Shown in pieces: positions 39,501-51,545 of a stretch of DNA of 64,000 nt (positions within the stretch are counted from its first letter, which is position 1; the number at the start of each line of letters is the position of its first letter). Both the position numbers and the translations under genes were made by a program. The stretch covers positions 5,044,501-5,108,500 of the forward strand of contig NC_132976.1 in the NCBI RefSeq assembly GCF_047496725.1, given 5' to 3'. The notes beneath the pieces were generated by a model. The model made no database searches and was not told where the DNA came from. It saw only the letters and a program-made list of their open reading frames with translations. This DNA is from Anoplolepis gracilipes (Eukaryota; Arthropoda; Insecta; Hymenoptera; Formicidae).

Positions 39501-41384
39501 CTCGAGCCTCGTGACGTGAATGACAATCACGGCCTTAGCGGCGTATAATATATACGTGATATAAGCAACATCGCGTCAAGGTCGTATGTCAATTAATTCA
39601 TATTTTGTCGAAATATTTAATGTATTATTAAAGAAACACTTTGAAAGGGAATATTTTGTTCTGTCAATTTTAATTTTAACACACTTTCAACTCAATCGTA
39701 ACATTTAATTTACTATCGCTTTTCGTTATTTCTTTATAAACTTCGTTTGCGTTATATATTTTAATCCGATGATTCGTGTATTGATAACTCTCGAGATTTA
39801 AAATGTAAGAATATCGAAGCGACGATTTTATATGTATTCGCACGATTTACACATTTCAAGTATTCAATGTGTTAAGAAAGAGCGATGTCTTTATATACAA
39901 CGTCCTTGTTTACGGCCTTGATAGGAATGTTACTACGTCATCGTAAGGCGTGAGCTGCGTCCTAGCGAGGCGCGTCGTATAGTAAGAGATATACTCCCCA
40001 CCAAAAATATATTGAGTGGGGGAAGAGTACAAGGACCGAGACGTGAACGACAAGGTCGTTACTATTCAATGAACGTTCGTGCGTTGAGGAGAGTATCTTA
40101 TACGTTATCCATCTTAGTAAAATTCCGTCTCCGAGCATTTTCCTTACAAATCGAAGTGATAGGAATTATACATTCTCGTTTCATCGCAATCTTTACGGGC
40201 GATAATTGTTTCCTTAATACTTCAATTCAGATATCGTATTACGCTTAAAATTTTTCGCTGATTTAAGCATGATTTTCATTACTTTCGCCTTAAAAACGGA
40301 ATAATACGCGAAATGTAATACCGATTGAAAGATTAAGTAACGACAAAAAGTCGTGATACATTAAATATTGATTAATTATTACTTTATTATACATATTAAA
40401 GATTTTTATAATTGATTACAGTATATTTAAGAAACAAAATATTCCTACACAAGAACATTTACATACAATATTTCATAGTACATTAAATATTTCATAACGA
40501 CAACGCGTATTGATACATGGTAGTCGGTTTTGTTAGCGCGATGTTATTTACATACCGTATCCTTGTTAGTCACGTCGCGAGAAGGTAGCCATATTTCATC
40601 CGTATATCATCGTATTATCTCTTAAATACGATCCGCGATACTATCACACAAGATCTTTCATTACAAATTTGAAATTGTCAATCCATGCGATTAAATTCTC
40701 GTAATCAACGATAAGCGTAAGCGTATACGTATAGCATATACGTGTATATAACGATTTATAAAATTTATAAATATTATACTGATAATATAAATCATTATTA
40801 TATGTTTTTGGAAGGTATATATATTGCGTTTTAACTGACATTTATCTCGACTTTAGCATCGTGTGATATTAAAATAAAAAAAAAAAAACTTTACATTCCA
40901 TCATAATATAATTTTCAATCGTCATCAAATCGTCGTGAATATAAAATTAGTTGAGAAGAACGACGTTCAATTATAATTGTATCTAATAACATATACTTAA
41001 TATTTATTAATTACATTGTAAAAATTCGGCATTGATTTAGCATACGAGTGATTGATTGAGACGCGTATGTTACATCAATCAAAATCTATCGCATAAATGG
41101 TTCATACAGTAATAGTATATATTTTTTTTATTAAACCTTGCGGGACATTAATTTTAATTCGGTTATGGTATATCCACAATTTTATTATAATACAAAATAT
41201 TAACTGTTTCAAAATGAGATTACATATTATTATAGTTAGTATCAAATATAAATAAGATTACGCACCGAATAATGACGGATTAATTTAACCTCATGGTTAT
41301 CATGAGGCATACGAATCATAGTTGAATGCTATTTTAGTTTTCACATTAGTTTCTCGTACTCATGTATGTATATAAGATACATGT
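36599..41384. other. non-coding stretch with one large GC-richer island
   Basis: GC-richer DNA at about 37240-38170 and smaller patches near 39470-39560 and 39900-40210, otherwise AT-rich. An 80-codon ATG frame at 37334-37576 has no recognisable content. No RNA gene or transposon is seen. Confidence 0.55.
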
Positions 41385-41392
41385 TATATAAA
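41385..41392 (+). promoter_or_regulatory. candidate TATA box
   Basis: TATATAAA matches the insect core-promoter TATA consensus. A start about 30 bp downstream would fall near 41415, at the beginning of a GC-richer leader that leads into a possible first coding exon. TATA-like strings are common in AT-rich DNA, so the support is the arrangement, not the motif. Confidence 0.3.
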
Positions 41393-41480
41393 CGTAGGGA
41401 GTGTCGTACAAAGTGCCGCGCGATTATTATTCTGCTGATTAGCGCGAACGTAATTAACGATTTTCGCGAGTGTGAATGTC

Positions 41481-41552
41481 ATGAGGAGCAACAAAAAAAG
41501 AGAGAGGAGAGAAAACCCAGGGAGGCATCGGGCGATAGCGAGCAACCATGAG
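41481..41552 (+). CDS. candidate first coding exon (24 codons, phase-0 donor)
   Basis: From the ATG at 41481 the frame MRSNKKRERRENPGRHRAIA... is open for exactly 24 codons and ends at GAG|GTAAGC, a near-ideal splice donor (GT at 41553). A second ATG at 41548 (context CAACCATGAG, with A at -3) would give only five coding bases before the same donor, leaving the intron in phase 2. A TATATAAA box lies about 95 bp upstream of the first ATG. The leader is GC-richer than its flanks, and after the donor the sequence turns AT-rich at once, as introns do. The encoded start is very basic and has no known motif. I could not identify the next exon in the window. Alternatives are a spliced non-coding RNA or a chance arrangement. 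Confidence 0.28.
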
Positions 41553-44500
41553 GTAAGCAATTTTAATTATAATTATTTGTTTATAAAATTATTATATTAT
41601 TTTTTTATATAATTTTCTTTTTTTCATGATAATTATCAATTTTACATCATTATGTATATAATACATGTAGAAAAAAATATTCTACGTGCCGTATTATTTT
41701 GAAATATGTATGATATGTTATAGCAAAAGAAAATTGAAAATTCTAATTAATAATAAGCTTGATATATATAAATATAATAAATTAGCGCGACTAATTAATT
41801 TTAATATCTTTCACTTATTTTGATCTTTTATTAAAATACAAGGATATATTAATTATAAAAAATGCAAATCGCTTGAAATTTAACTCATGAATGTAAATAA
41901 AAAAATTGAAATATTAAATAAGAAATATTTCAAAATATTATATTTCACGCGCTATATTGTGTTCTAGTTTCCTCATTTTTCAGATTCATTAATAATCTTA
42001 CATCATTTGAAATAAAGCGAAATGATATCCGCCTAAAATTAGCAAAAAATTTTTGCTTTAAACTTCAACAAAATAATTAACGTTATTATATTCGTTACAA
42101 TTTAGTAAATATCAAATGTACTTAATCATCGTATAATATAATGTAAAATGTTATTTCGTCAGAAATTAAAATATACTCTTCATAAAGATTAAATATGTTA
42201 GTTGAATAAAACGAATATATAAAATGCATTTAACTAATAACAATACTAAATATATTTTTCATATTTGTACTAAAGTATTTTAACTAAAGTTAAAAAACTG
42301 TACCAATTTAAAGTTGAATCACATGTGATGTAACGTATTAAATCACATGTATCGATTTTAATTTGATTCTCGGTCAATGTATGACTCGCCCTGCAAATAA
42401 ACCGCAACAACGTTTGATAAACGTACATCATCATCATGAATAATTTCTTTTGAAGTATTTATAGTGTCACTGCTCGACAGTCATGTTTTAACTTTTAACG
42501 ATTAAAAATTTATTTAGAATAAAAATTTTTTTAAATATTCCTAACGCAGTATTATTAATATATTAAACTAAATAGAGTTATCTTTGAGAATTATTTTGAT
42601 TTACGCATCTCCAATATTTACTTCCGTTTATATTGGCGATTCGCGCAAATTTCGCAACTCGGAGAATTGACATCGCACTCCACGTGAATAAACACGTTAG
42701 CTGTGGCAACGTGACAATTTCCCTTCATATAATAACGGCTTTTAAACGTGGGTCAATGTAGGGCAGAAACTGTAATGCGCCGATTATTGCTCGTATATTA
42801 CTATGCAACGGTTATTCGTATGGACGAATAATCGCGTTCGCTGTATCCGATGGCCCTCGAACCAGTGCACGGAATTTTCCGGTTTTCTAGTTTCCAACTA
42901 TTCAGACAGTTTGCACTTCGATCTCGAATCTTAAATTGATCGGATCCTCCGAATCTCTGAATGTATGCATTATATATTCGAACACACAAAACACATACAC
43001 ACTCACATACACGGATCGAATCTGAATTTGGGTAAATAGCCAAATAAAGTTAGCATTATAAGAATGGAATAAACAAAGCTATTTGCAATATTCCTATTTG
43101 TAATAAATACTAGTTTTATTTAAGATTGTTAATATTATTGCAAATCTCGCAAAAATTTTGCTCCAATGTGAAACCAATACATATGTATATTTATATATTA
43201 TTGTATTTGCGCGATATGTATTTCGCTTTCCCATTTTAAAGATTGTGGCAGTATATCTTCAAGAATGTGGTATAAGTGTCAATATTTGTAGATTCTTACT
43301 TACATATAAATTTTCCGATACTATAACACAGTTTATCAATGCTTATATCGTATTTTTAAATATCTATTAATATACAATATACAAAATAAACACGTAAAGT
43401 TTTTTTCAAAAAACAATTTTTAAAAAATTTATATTTATTAATATTTTAAACAAATGAAAAAATAATACTACATATATGTATATATATTTGAATTGTAAAA
43501 TATTAATACAACAATTATCTGATATTTCGGAATTATATTGTTGCAATTTACTGTAAATTTCCCAAATTAAATTCATATAATTAGAGATTTTGAACAATTT
43601 TCCATCAGGAAACTATACCGATTGCAATTGCCATAAATTGAAGAAAGAGCATTTTTAAAAATGTGTAAAAATTCAAACTCGATCCGTTAGATTTATCAAC
43701 TTTCTTTCAGCGTCGTGATATTAATATACATTGTTTTCGATAAAACGGCTTGATGATTGATACTTTCCGTGAAAAACTGCTATCTCGCGAGACAACAGAA
43801 ACTCGCGCAGGATTGATACATTGATTGAGGTGTCAGGTATTGAATACCTCGCGCGAGAACGTTAGTACCATCACTAGCCGTAGGGTTTTGCGCGCAGCAT
43901 CCATTAATCCAGCGAATTCAGGCTTATCCGATGGGAATCAACGGCAGTGAGTCTCACGATTAAGGCAGCGACGCGTTATGACCGATTTCACACGATGTTC
44001 GATCCATATTGTCCGGCGAAAATGTATGCCTGCATACATATCGACTATAATAATAATAATTAATACGTATTAGCAATATGCCACCGAGCAAAAAGAATAG
44101 CGAAAATTAGAGCGGAAAGACCTACTCTTGCGAACTTGGATTTACGCTACCTTTGCCTGATTGAAAAGAGCAAATACAATGGGTGAATATTAATTATAAT
44201 CGTAATTGATTTATCTGTGAATCGTAGAGCGAAAATAGAGAATAAATTTCTAATTAATAAAATAACAGTAAATTAACTAGATTTTATGTTAAATATTTTA
44301 AGTGCAAACTTTTCCATTTCTCGAAGATTTATATTGCATCACAAATGATTACGATTGAGATTATTAATATATACTATAGATTCAAACTATCGAGCTATTC
44401 ATGCTATCAAATGCATTATAATAAATCTAATAATTGCAATATAAGAATCAAGAAATGCGATATCTCCCGTCAAAATGTCAATATATACATGAAAGAAACG

Positions 44501-46061
44501 CTACTCTGTATTTTTCTCACAAAGTGACATAATATTTTGAGAAATTATTGCTGTCTTTCAAACAAATTATGCAGAAAAAATCGAGGACAACTGCGAATAA
44601 TAGATTATATATTTTTATTGATTATTCCGAATATCGGAATAAAATTGATAGATTTAGATTGTGAGATATATACGTTTTCCGCGATTTATCTCATTTAGAG
44701 ATGTCTTCTCTTTACGCTCTACCTATCAGGAAACTTAATGAACAAACGTTTTAATTCGCTAATAATAATTGTTTGAGCCATTTGTCTTCATACTCGAAAC
44801 GTTATCAATGCTAAAAAGATAATGCACAGAAATATTCTCTATCTTGCGCGAGAGGAATCTTCGGATTAAAAATTATCAGAGATGGGCGACGACCGATGAA
44901 TAGCGCTTGACGAGAAGTTCGCGGCGAAGTTAGTAGTCGCGCGGAAACTTTTCTGCAAAATTGGAACGTACATAAGAAAAAGCCGAGTTTTCCGTCAACG
45001 AACACGGACGTCATGAATGATTCAAACGGGCGCGCGATCGAATAAACGTAAAATACATAGCCGCGTATACTTTCGTCGTTTCTTTGCCCCAACTCGCGAG
45101 CCGCACAATTTGCGATTTCGCGTGACACAAGAAAACTTGGTCGGGCATTTAAGGAATGATGATGGCTTTAATCGAATCGAAAGTCAATCGTCCGACATTC
45201 GTGACATTACGTGAAATCAACTTTGATCGATTGACATTTCACGCGGATGTTATAATTGCGAATTTATTTAAATGTTTAACTGATGAATAATGAAATTATA
45301 TACACTCTCCTAACAGATGATTCGTTGTATATTTAAAGAAGAAAGGAAATTAGATAGCGCAAATTATTCGTCGCCCTTTCAAAAATAGATTAAAATAGAT
45401 GAAATAAAAAAAAAGTATGTGAGAAAGAACATGTCGTGAAATTTGTCACATTATACATAACGTTCAGAATATGCCGGAGTGAAACGGAATAAATTTAAAG
45501 GAACTTTAGTCTACGAGACATTTTTATGCACTATACAGACGCATAGTTTTAAGGATCTCGCTGTCGGTCGCGATTTTCGTAGCACACGTGTAAACCTCGT
45601 AACGACAAATTCCAGCAGCTTACCGGTAAAAATACGCGCGGGTGAAGAAAGAGCCGGGGCAGAGGGCAAAAATGTTGGAAACGGAAGTGGCGCGCACCGG
45701 GTGTTTATGCCGCGGCTGTCGTCGACTGATTTATCGACTCAACCTCCGCTCGGCGAAGGCGAGGTATACGGCAAAGTCGCGAATGAATTCCAAAAGGGGC
45801 AAATAAAATCGCATGTAGTTTGAAAAATCTGCTAATCTGTCTGATTACTCGAGCAAATAAATTTGTTCAAACTTCCACGAAGACGAATACTTTTTAATTA
45901 GATATCGGTGGTCAGATAATTCCTTCACAATGTGGCTGTGAAAAAATATATTTTTAATTTCTTAAAGTGCAAATATATGTCTGAGAAAGTTTATATATTT
46001 TAACAGTGCATATATAAAGTATTTTAATTCTCTTAATTATTATAATTAATATAATATCTCA
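41553..46061. other. non-coding stretch (possible intron of the 41.5-kb exon)
   Basis: AT-rich directly after the donor-like site. Later GC-richer patches lie at about 42640-43040, 43770-44170 and 44830-45240. No convincing second exon, RNA gene or transposon was found. Confidence 0.5.
45479..45823 (+). other. low-confidence open frame / possible exon
   Basis: About 115 codons, open from just after a TAA near 45460, without an ATG at the start. The translation has mixed composition (segment GTLVYETFLCTIQTHSFKDL) and no long competing frame. A TTCAG just upstream could be an acceptor, but the phase does not continue cleanly from the 41.5-kb donor through the first AUG-containing frame. No motif is recognised. 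Confidence 0.12.
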
Positions 46062-46093
<32 letters not shown>

Positions 46094-46100
46094 TTCTCTC
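46062..46100. repeat. (CT)n microsatellite, interrupted
   Basis: CT run broken by one A (46084) and by TTT near 46094. Confidence 0.94.
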
Positions 46101-49100
46101 TTTTGATACAATTTTGAGACATAGAATTTGTCTGCTTCTTGCACAATGTCATTAAACTAATATGCGTTAATTAATTTCGGAATCCCAAGCATCGCAGCAT
46201 TTTGTCGTACCACGGGATGCCAAGAATGGGAGAAACCCGAATTATGTGCGCGAATTTACATAAAGGTAAATTGTAAGCAGCAAAAGCGTATCAAGGCGGC
46301 TGAGTGCTCTGCGGTAACTAAATTTATTGCCAGGATTCTCTCCGGAAATTGTGTTTGTAATACATAAATAAATAAGGAATCCGTTAATCGTACCTAGATA
46401 TATATGTTATAAGAATATTTCTTTTTTACAAGTTTGTGCAAGACAATTAAAACTTTCCGTGCTTTTCGATAACGTAGGTTTCTCGCGTCCTTGATATTAT
46501 TTTATTATAATATTGAAATTACATTATATATATTTAATTTAACGAGAAAAAGATATTCGAAAACGTAAAGAAATATAATGCGAAAAACACATTAATAAAA
46601 TGTATAAAATTACTTTAAAATAATAACCGATCCAAAAATTGACGATATTGTGAAAGAATATGAATTTAGAATTATATTTATTACTCTTTATATACTAAAA
46701 ATAAATACAATTTCATATAAATACTATATTAAATAAAAAATTGATCAATTGATGACGCATCTGATGGGTAACAAGACGACACAATATCCATGCTCAATCG
46801 AACGTCTGCGAGTTCCGATTCAATTCTTCTTTAAATCGAAGTTAGGAAAGGACGCTTATAGGCACTTAATCGGCGGAAACGGGAAGCAGGTATATAAGGG
46901 ACGGAAAGTCGATGAAGCCTCCACTATGTCCCATCCCTTTTCCTTCTAAAGCTTCTCCTTTCCGGTTTTCTCGAGGACTCGCCCGGTCGGCCTTTTTCGC
47001 CTTTGCAATCGTCGGGAATCGATTCTTTTTAATTACACAGTAATTTGAATTAACGGCAAAAGGAATGCTGCGGCATAGAATAATCTGGATCTCGATATAA
47101 GAAGACCAGACCTCTTTTGAGGACTTTCAAGCGCTCGTTGACGAAGTAGATGAAGAAGAAGCACGACTCATTGAGATCGTCTCGATTTTAGGATACTCGA
47201 CAGTTCTGATTTATATTCGTTAAAAAACGCATTACCACGCATTTTTCGTTTAGCTTAAGCAATAAGTCTGATAATATTATTGAAAATCGTTTGCACCGCT
47301 GCGAAAAAAATTGCACGATTCTCATACTTTCGGCATTAATCGTCCGAGCATGAAAAAAATGAAATTTTGGTCATAGATTTATAATGATATACCTATCATC
47401 CAGAAAAAAAGTAATTTGTGTTTTATTTCTATACATATAAAAACCATGTTTTTTAACAACTTTTTTTACAAACATTACTCGACAAAATTTGCGAATTATA
47501 CGTATATGAAAATATATCAGAATAAACGACTCTCGATGAAGCAAAAGAGGAGGAAACTCAAAACCACCGTGGTAGCGTACGTTATCGGAAAAATGTATTC
47601 AAGCGTAAAGAACTTCGTGGCATCCGATATTTAATATAGTACACGCGAAATTGTTTGATTTCTATAGATACATATCTCCCTCGTTTGTTGAATGAATGTT
47701 GGATTATTCTGTCTATATCAATTAAAATGTATTGATAAAATGTAGGTACTACACTCCATCAAAACACTATAAACATATTTGGTGACAAACACCCAAAGTT
47801 AAATCGACAAGCTTAATATTTCGTTTATTAAGAAGTAAGGACTGCGATTATTTTTGATTAAAATACAATTTGCACAAGTACGTTGCTACTAAAAATTTTA
47901 AACATAAAAAATCGAGGAACACATCTATCAGCTAAATCTGTTTTCCATACCTTTTCAAACATCTTGATGAGATTCAACTCATATTTTTATTTAATATCGA
48001 TATTCATTGTTGGTTATAATTAAATGCGTTATTAACAACTTGAAATTGTTATAATCTTTTCAACATTATTTCTTTTTCGTATTTTTAATTGAGTAGAAAA
48101 ACATACATGAGATGCATACAAAACATGTTTATCATACGATTTTATTTTCTGTTTTGCACGTTTGAGCTTGATTCTCTGTTTTTTTCTTCACACCTTCCAT
48201 TGTAATTATTTTTCATATTTATTTGACAAACATATAACTGTACACTGGCTACATTGTTATATAAATATTATACATTTTTCAATAGCGTTCGTAAATTTGA
48301 AAAAAGAAACTGATTATTAATCATCGTGTGCGGTAATATTATCAGATAAATCGAGAGCTCGTTAAATCGACTCGGAGCAGGTTCTTTTAATTAAAAAGTT
48401 GTACCTTCACAAAAATGCTATAAAGCTTTTGTGTCGAAAGCGCATTAAAGTTTCATAACATTTTGCGCGCGCCTCCATGTAAAATTAATAGTAGTTGAAT
48501 TCGCGAATAGTTGATACCGCGAACGAAAACGCAGCTCGAGGTAACATTTTCAGATTCGAACACGAATAACTTGTACTACCGCGCGTGTAAATGTCGTTGG
48601 AAAAATTCCGATTCAAAACGAGTTAATGCACGTTCGATAACGTAACGCGTTGTTCCGGACAATCGCCATAACTCTTCCGATGGAAAATATGCAACTGAAA
48701 CTTGCAGAAGCTTTGAAAGCCCCGCTGTTGGAGCGTATCGCCATGTATTTTCCATTACGAAGTTTCTCCGCGTGTATGTGCGCGGTGAAATTGCTTAATT
48801 TATGGCGCACGCGCTATAGCCGGCGTTTTGTTAACGTATTAGAGTGTTTGTTAGAAAGTGCGTTCGATACATGAGCGAATAAAGCGGACTGGATTAACTA
48901 ACAATGAAATTCCGTGCATTGTTGTAGAACGCGCACCGTATTTTCGCGAGATAAACAGAACCGCGAATTTACTTTCACTCATATAATCAGAGAGAAGAGT
49001 CCCTATACGGGAAAGAGAATCGCCTGCGCGCTTAATTTTCAGAATTCCACTGCTACCTCGATTAAAATTAACAGATGCAGCCTTTCATCTCGTTCAATAA

Positions 49101-50385
49101 CTTGATAATGGAAGAGAGACAATTAAAATGATAATCTCGTCGTATAACCGAATTCTGCGTACGAATATCAACAATTGGCCGTAGAGAGTGTCAATATTTA
49201 ATTATGCTAGTATACCATGCCAATATTGATTCACTTCGCCATTGTTGACGCAGAAATGTTCAATCATATTTCAAATCTACCTTTGAGTTGTTTTTTTTTA
49301 TAAATAAACACTTTAATTTTCAATTTTAAAGTTTCAGTGAAAATTTCATTATATTTGACAAAAAAAAAATCTGGATAATAACACAATTTTTCTGTTAATT
49401 ATACGTTATTAAAATCATACGCAAAACATTTTTTACTACTTAATATCTAAATATTATATCTTTTACAAATAGAGCCATGTTTGCTTTTTCAATGACTTTT
49501 CGAATCAAGCCTTTTTATAAACGTAAGACCACTGTTGCTTCTGTCGCAGCCGATCTCGATAAAAGAAGAATAAACGAAATCTCGACAAGGGATCAACGAC
49601 AGCTGGAAGTCGTCGTGAGACGATGACGTGCTTTTCTCACGATTTAATACTTTCTATAAAAAAAAAAAAAAATACGCGTAGACGACGCCACATGGCTCTC
49701 GCGTTCGGTCATCGATCGTTCACTAGCACCCTTAATATTGCTCGGTCCCTTTCGGAATCTTCCTCATGGAAGAATAGCTCGACTTAAGTGGCAAATCTTG
49801 TTCGCGCGAATAAGACGGCGAGGAAGACGGGGCGGGGGGAGAGGAAGATGGCGTTAGTGAGACGATCCCCGGTTGACTAAAGTTGATAGCGGTCGCGCGC
49901 AAGCTGAAGCGAAGTTTCCAAAGTTTCGTCGTGATGCGGTACATCTCGATCGAATTCTGTTCTCTGCTCTTTAGTACACACGCATATAAACGCGACACAA
50001 TGACATCAATGTTCACGTACAGCTCGCTCATACGTTTGCAGTAAGTCGGTGTATTATAAGGCAGCGATACAGCCGTAATTGCGAAACGATATACGACAAC
50101 GAAGACGACAACGTATCTATACATACAGACGTTGGCTTCACCCTCGCTCGTGGATGTATGTGCATGTATGTGCACCGAGCAGGCAAGCAGGCGGGTTGGC
50201 TGGTAGAAAGAGGATGCGCCTGTAACGGGCGTGCAGCATGTGGCACATAAGGCCGGGACCACGGATACATAATGCAAACAGTTTGGGCCAAGCCCCGGTC
50301 ACAAGTTTAACTTAGTTTGCTACATAGGGTGCAGGGTAATTGCATTTACTCTGACGTCTGTAGGTTCTCGCCGTACGCGATTCCG
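46101..50385. other. non-coding stretch with GC-richer islands
   Basis: Islands at about 46760-47200, 48420-49090 and 49540-50330, otherwise AT-rich. At 46752-46949 an ATG frame of 65 codons contains the string TATATAAG at 46891; neither is convincing alone. The minus-strand frame at 49732-50277 is listed separately. Confidence 0.5.
49732..50277 (-). other. low-confidence minus-strand open frame
   Basis: 181 codons open, but the first codon is TTG; true ATGs occur further in, and the first gives about 130 residues. From that ATG the product would begin with a hydrophobic stretch (YVVVFVVVYRFAITAVSL) and end with a Ser/Pro-rich tail. A second minus-strand frame (50028-50291) overlaps. I recognise no family. 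It may be a chance frame in a GC-richer island. Confidence 0.13.
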
Positions 50386-50432
50386 ACCTACCTACCTACC
50401 TACCTACCTACCTACCTACCTACCTACCTACC
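50386..50432. repeat. (ACCT)n tetranucleotide microsatellite
   Basis: 47 bp, almost twelve perfect ACCT units. It encodes an artificial Tyr-Leu-Pro-Thr repeat on the plus strand. Confidence 0.97.
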
Positions 50433-50614
50433 CCGGTTGCGCGCCACGTTTGCTACCCCCGCGTTCCTGCTTTCGGTTCGCCCGGCGCACAACCGCTTCA
50501 CCGTCACCCTCTCGTGTTTCCCCAGGACGACGTCCTACCGCGAGAGCATATGAGCGAGAGAGAGAGGAAGATAGAACTCGAGCTGCTGCCACGAGCCGTA
50601 AATGAAGATTCCCA

Positions 50615-50745
50615 AAACTACACCCGTCGACCCAACGCGACGGGTCGGCCAACTGCCGCGGACAGTTTTGCGAGGTCGCTCGTTCGCTTCGTCGGTTGCA
50701 TCGCAGTTTCCGGAGTTTGTTATTGGTTCTAAGGGCACGTGTCGA
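50615..50745 (+). repeat. diverged repeat copy A (LTR-like candidate)
   Basis: Matches copy B near 51355-51485: GGCCAACTGCCGCGGACAGTT against GGCCGACTGTCGCGGATAGTT, then at similar distance TTTGTTATTGGTTCTAA against GTTGGTTATTAGTTCTAA. Directly before the first block a stem CGACCC/GGGTCG (50628-50633 with 50642-50647) occupies the place where copy B has a different stem. A second stem, AACTG/CAGTT (50651-50655 with 50663-50667), is shared. The copies are about 740 bp apart in the same orientation. Confidence 0.55.
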
Positions 50746-51330
50746 AGCCATGCTCTTTCCATAAGTACGATGAATTACTGACAAACGCGACTATTGAATT
50801 CGTTTTTGATCAGGGTATATAGCTAGCATTGAATCGTAACAGATAAATCATCGGTGGAATATTATTATACGTGTATTCAAGTATCAATTTTTCGTGAAAA
50901 GTTAATACATAAATGCTAAAAGATCTCAAGCAGATTTCAAGATGCAAGTTTGCATTATTTCTTTTAGTTTTATTATTATTTTTTGTAAAAAAAAAATAGA
51001 AATTTATTAAATAAGTTTTATATCTCTGCAACGAAGCAAAAAATTAATTAAATAATGACAGGAAATATGATACTTTCAATATTATTAACATCTAATGAAA
51101 TCTTTCAAAAACTTAATTATAAAATTATGTTGCATCTATATGGATATAACGGACAATATGTTGAATGAAAATTATTGGAAAATAATAAGACTTTAATATT
51201 TAGTTAATATATATGTTTTCGAAATGAAAATTTAATTCGATATGTAATAAAATCGTAAGAAAATATGTATAAACTTGATCTTTGTTATCCAATAACTCGT
51301 ACAGAAAATATAACGCGATTGGAGTAACAA

Positions 51331-51545
51331 TAGGGGGATGTGTCAGACATCCCGAAAATTCCGGACTAAACCACTGGTGTGGTTTTGGCCGACTGTCGCG
51401 GATAGTTCGGCAAGACTATAAACTGTGGCAGATACATATTCTGTGGCGACAGAAGTTGGTTATTAGTTCTAACGTTTGTATCGAATTTCCCCTCCATATT
51501 CTTGACCAGTATATCGATTCAAACGCAATTAAAGCGACATCGTAA
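51331..51545 (+). mobile_element. possible decayed LTR (copy B)
   Basis: A purine tract, AGGGGGA (51332-51338), is followed at once by TGTGTCAGACATCCC. This arrangement is what is expected where a polypurine tract meets the start of an LTR. Inside lie a perfect 7-bp hairpin GGGATGT/ACATCCC (51335-51353), a stem AAACCAC/GTGGTTT (51368-51385), the block shared with copy A, and TATAAA at 51417-51422. The right end is not defined and no reverse transcriptase or integrase frame is nearby, so at most this is a solo or internally deleted remnant. A structured non-coding repeat is the alternative. Confidence 0.38.

Noticed and set aside
45280..45295. CTGATGA...GAAA, the conserved core of a hammerhead ribozyme
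   Set aside because: Only five bases, unable to form stem II, lie between the two motifs, and stems I and III are absent.
49826..49845. G-rich GGGGCGGGGGG as a G-quadruplex
   Set aside because: Only two separated G runs are present; four are needed.
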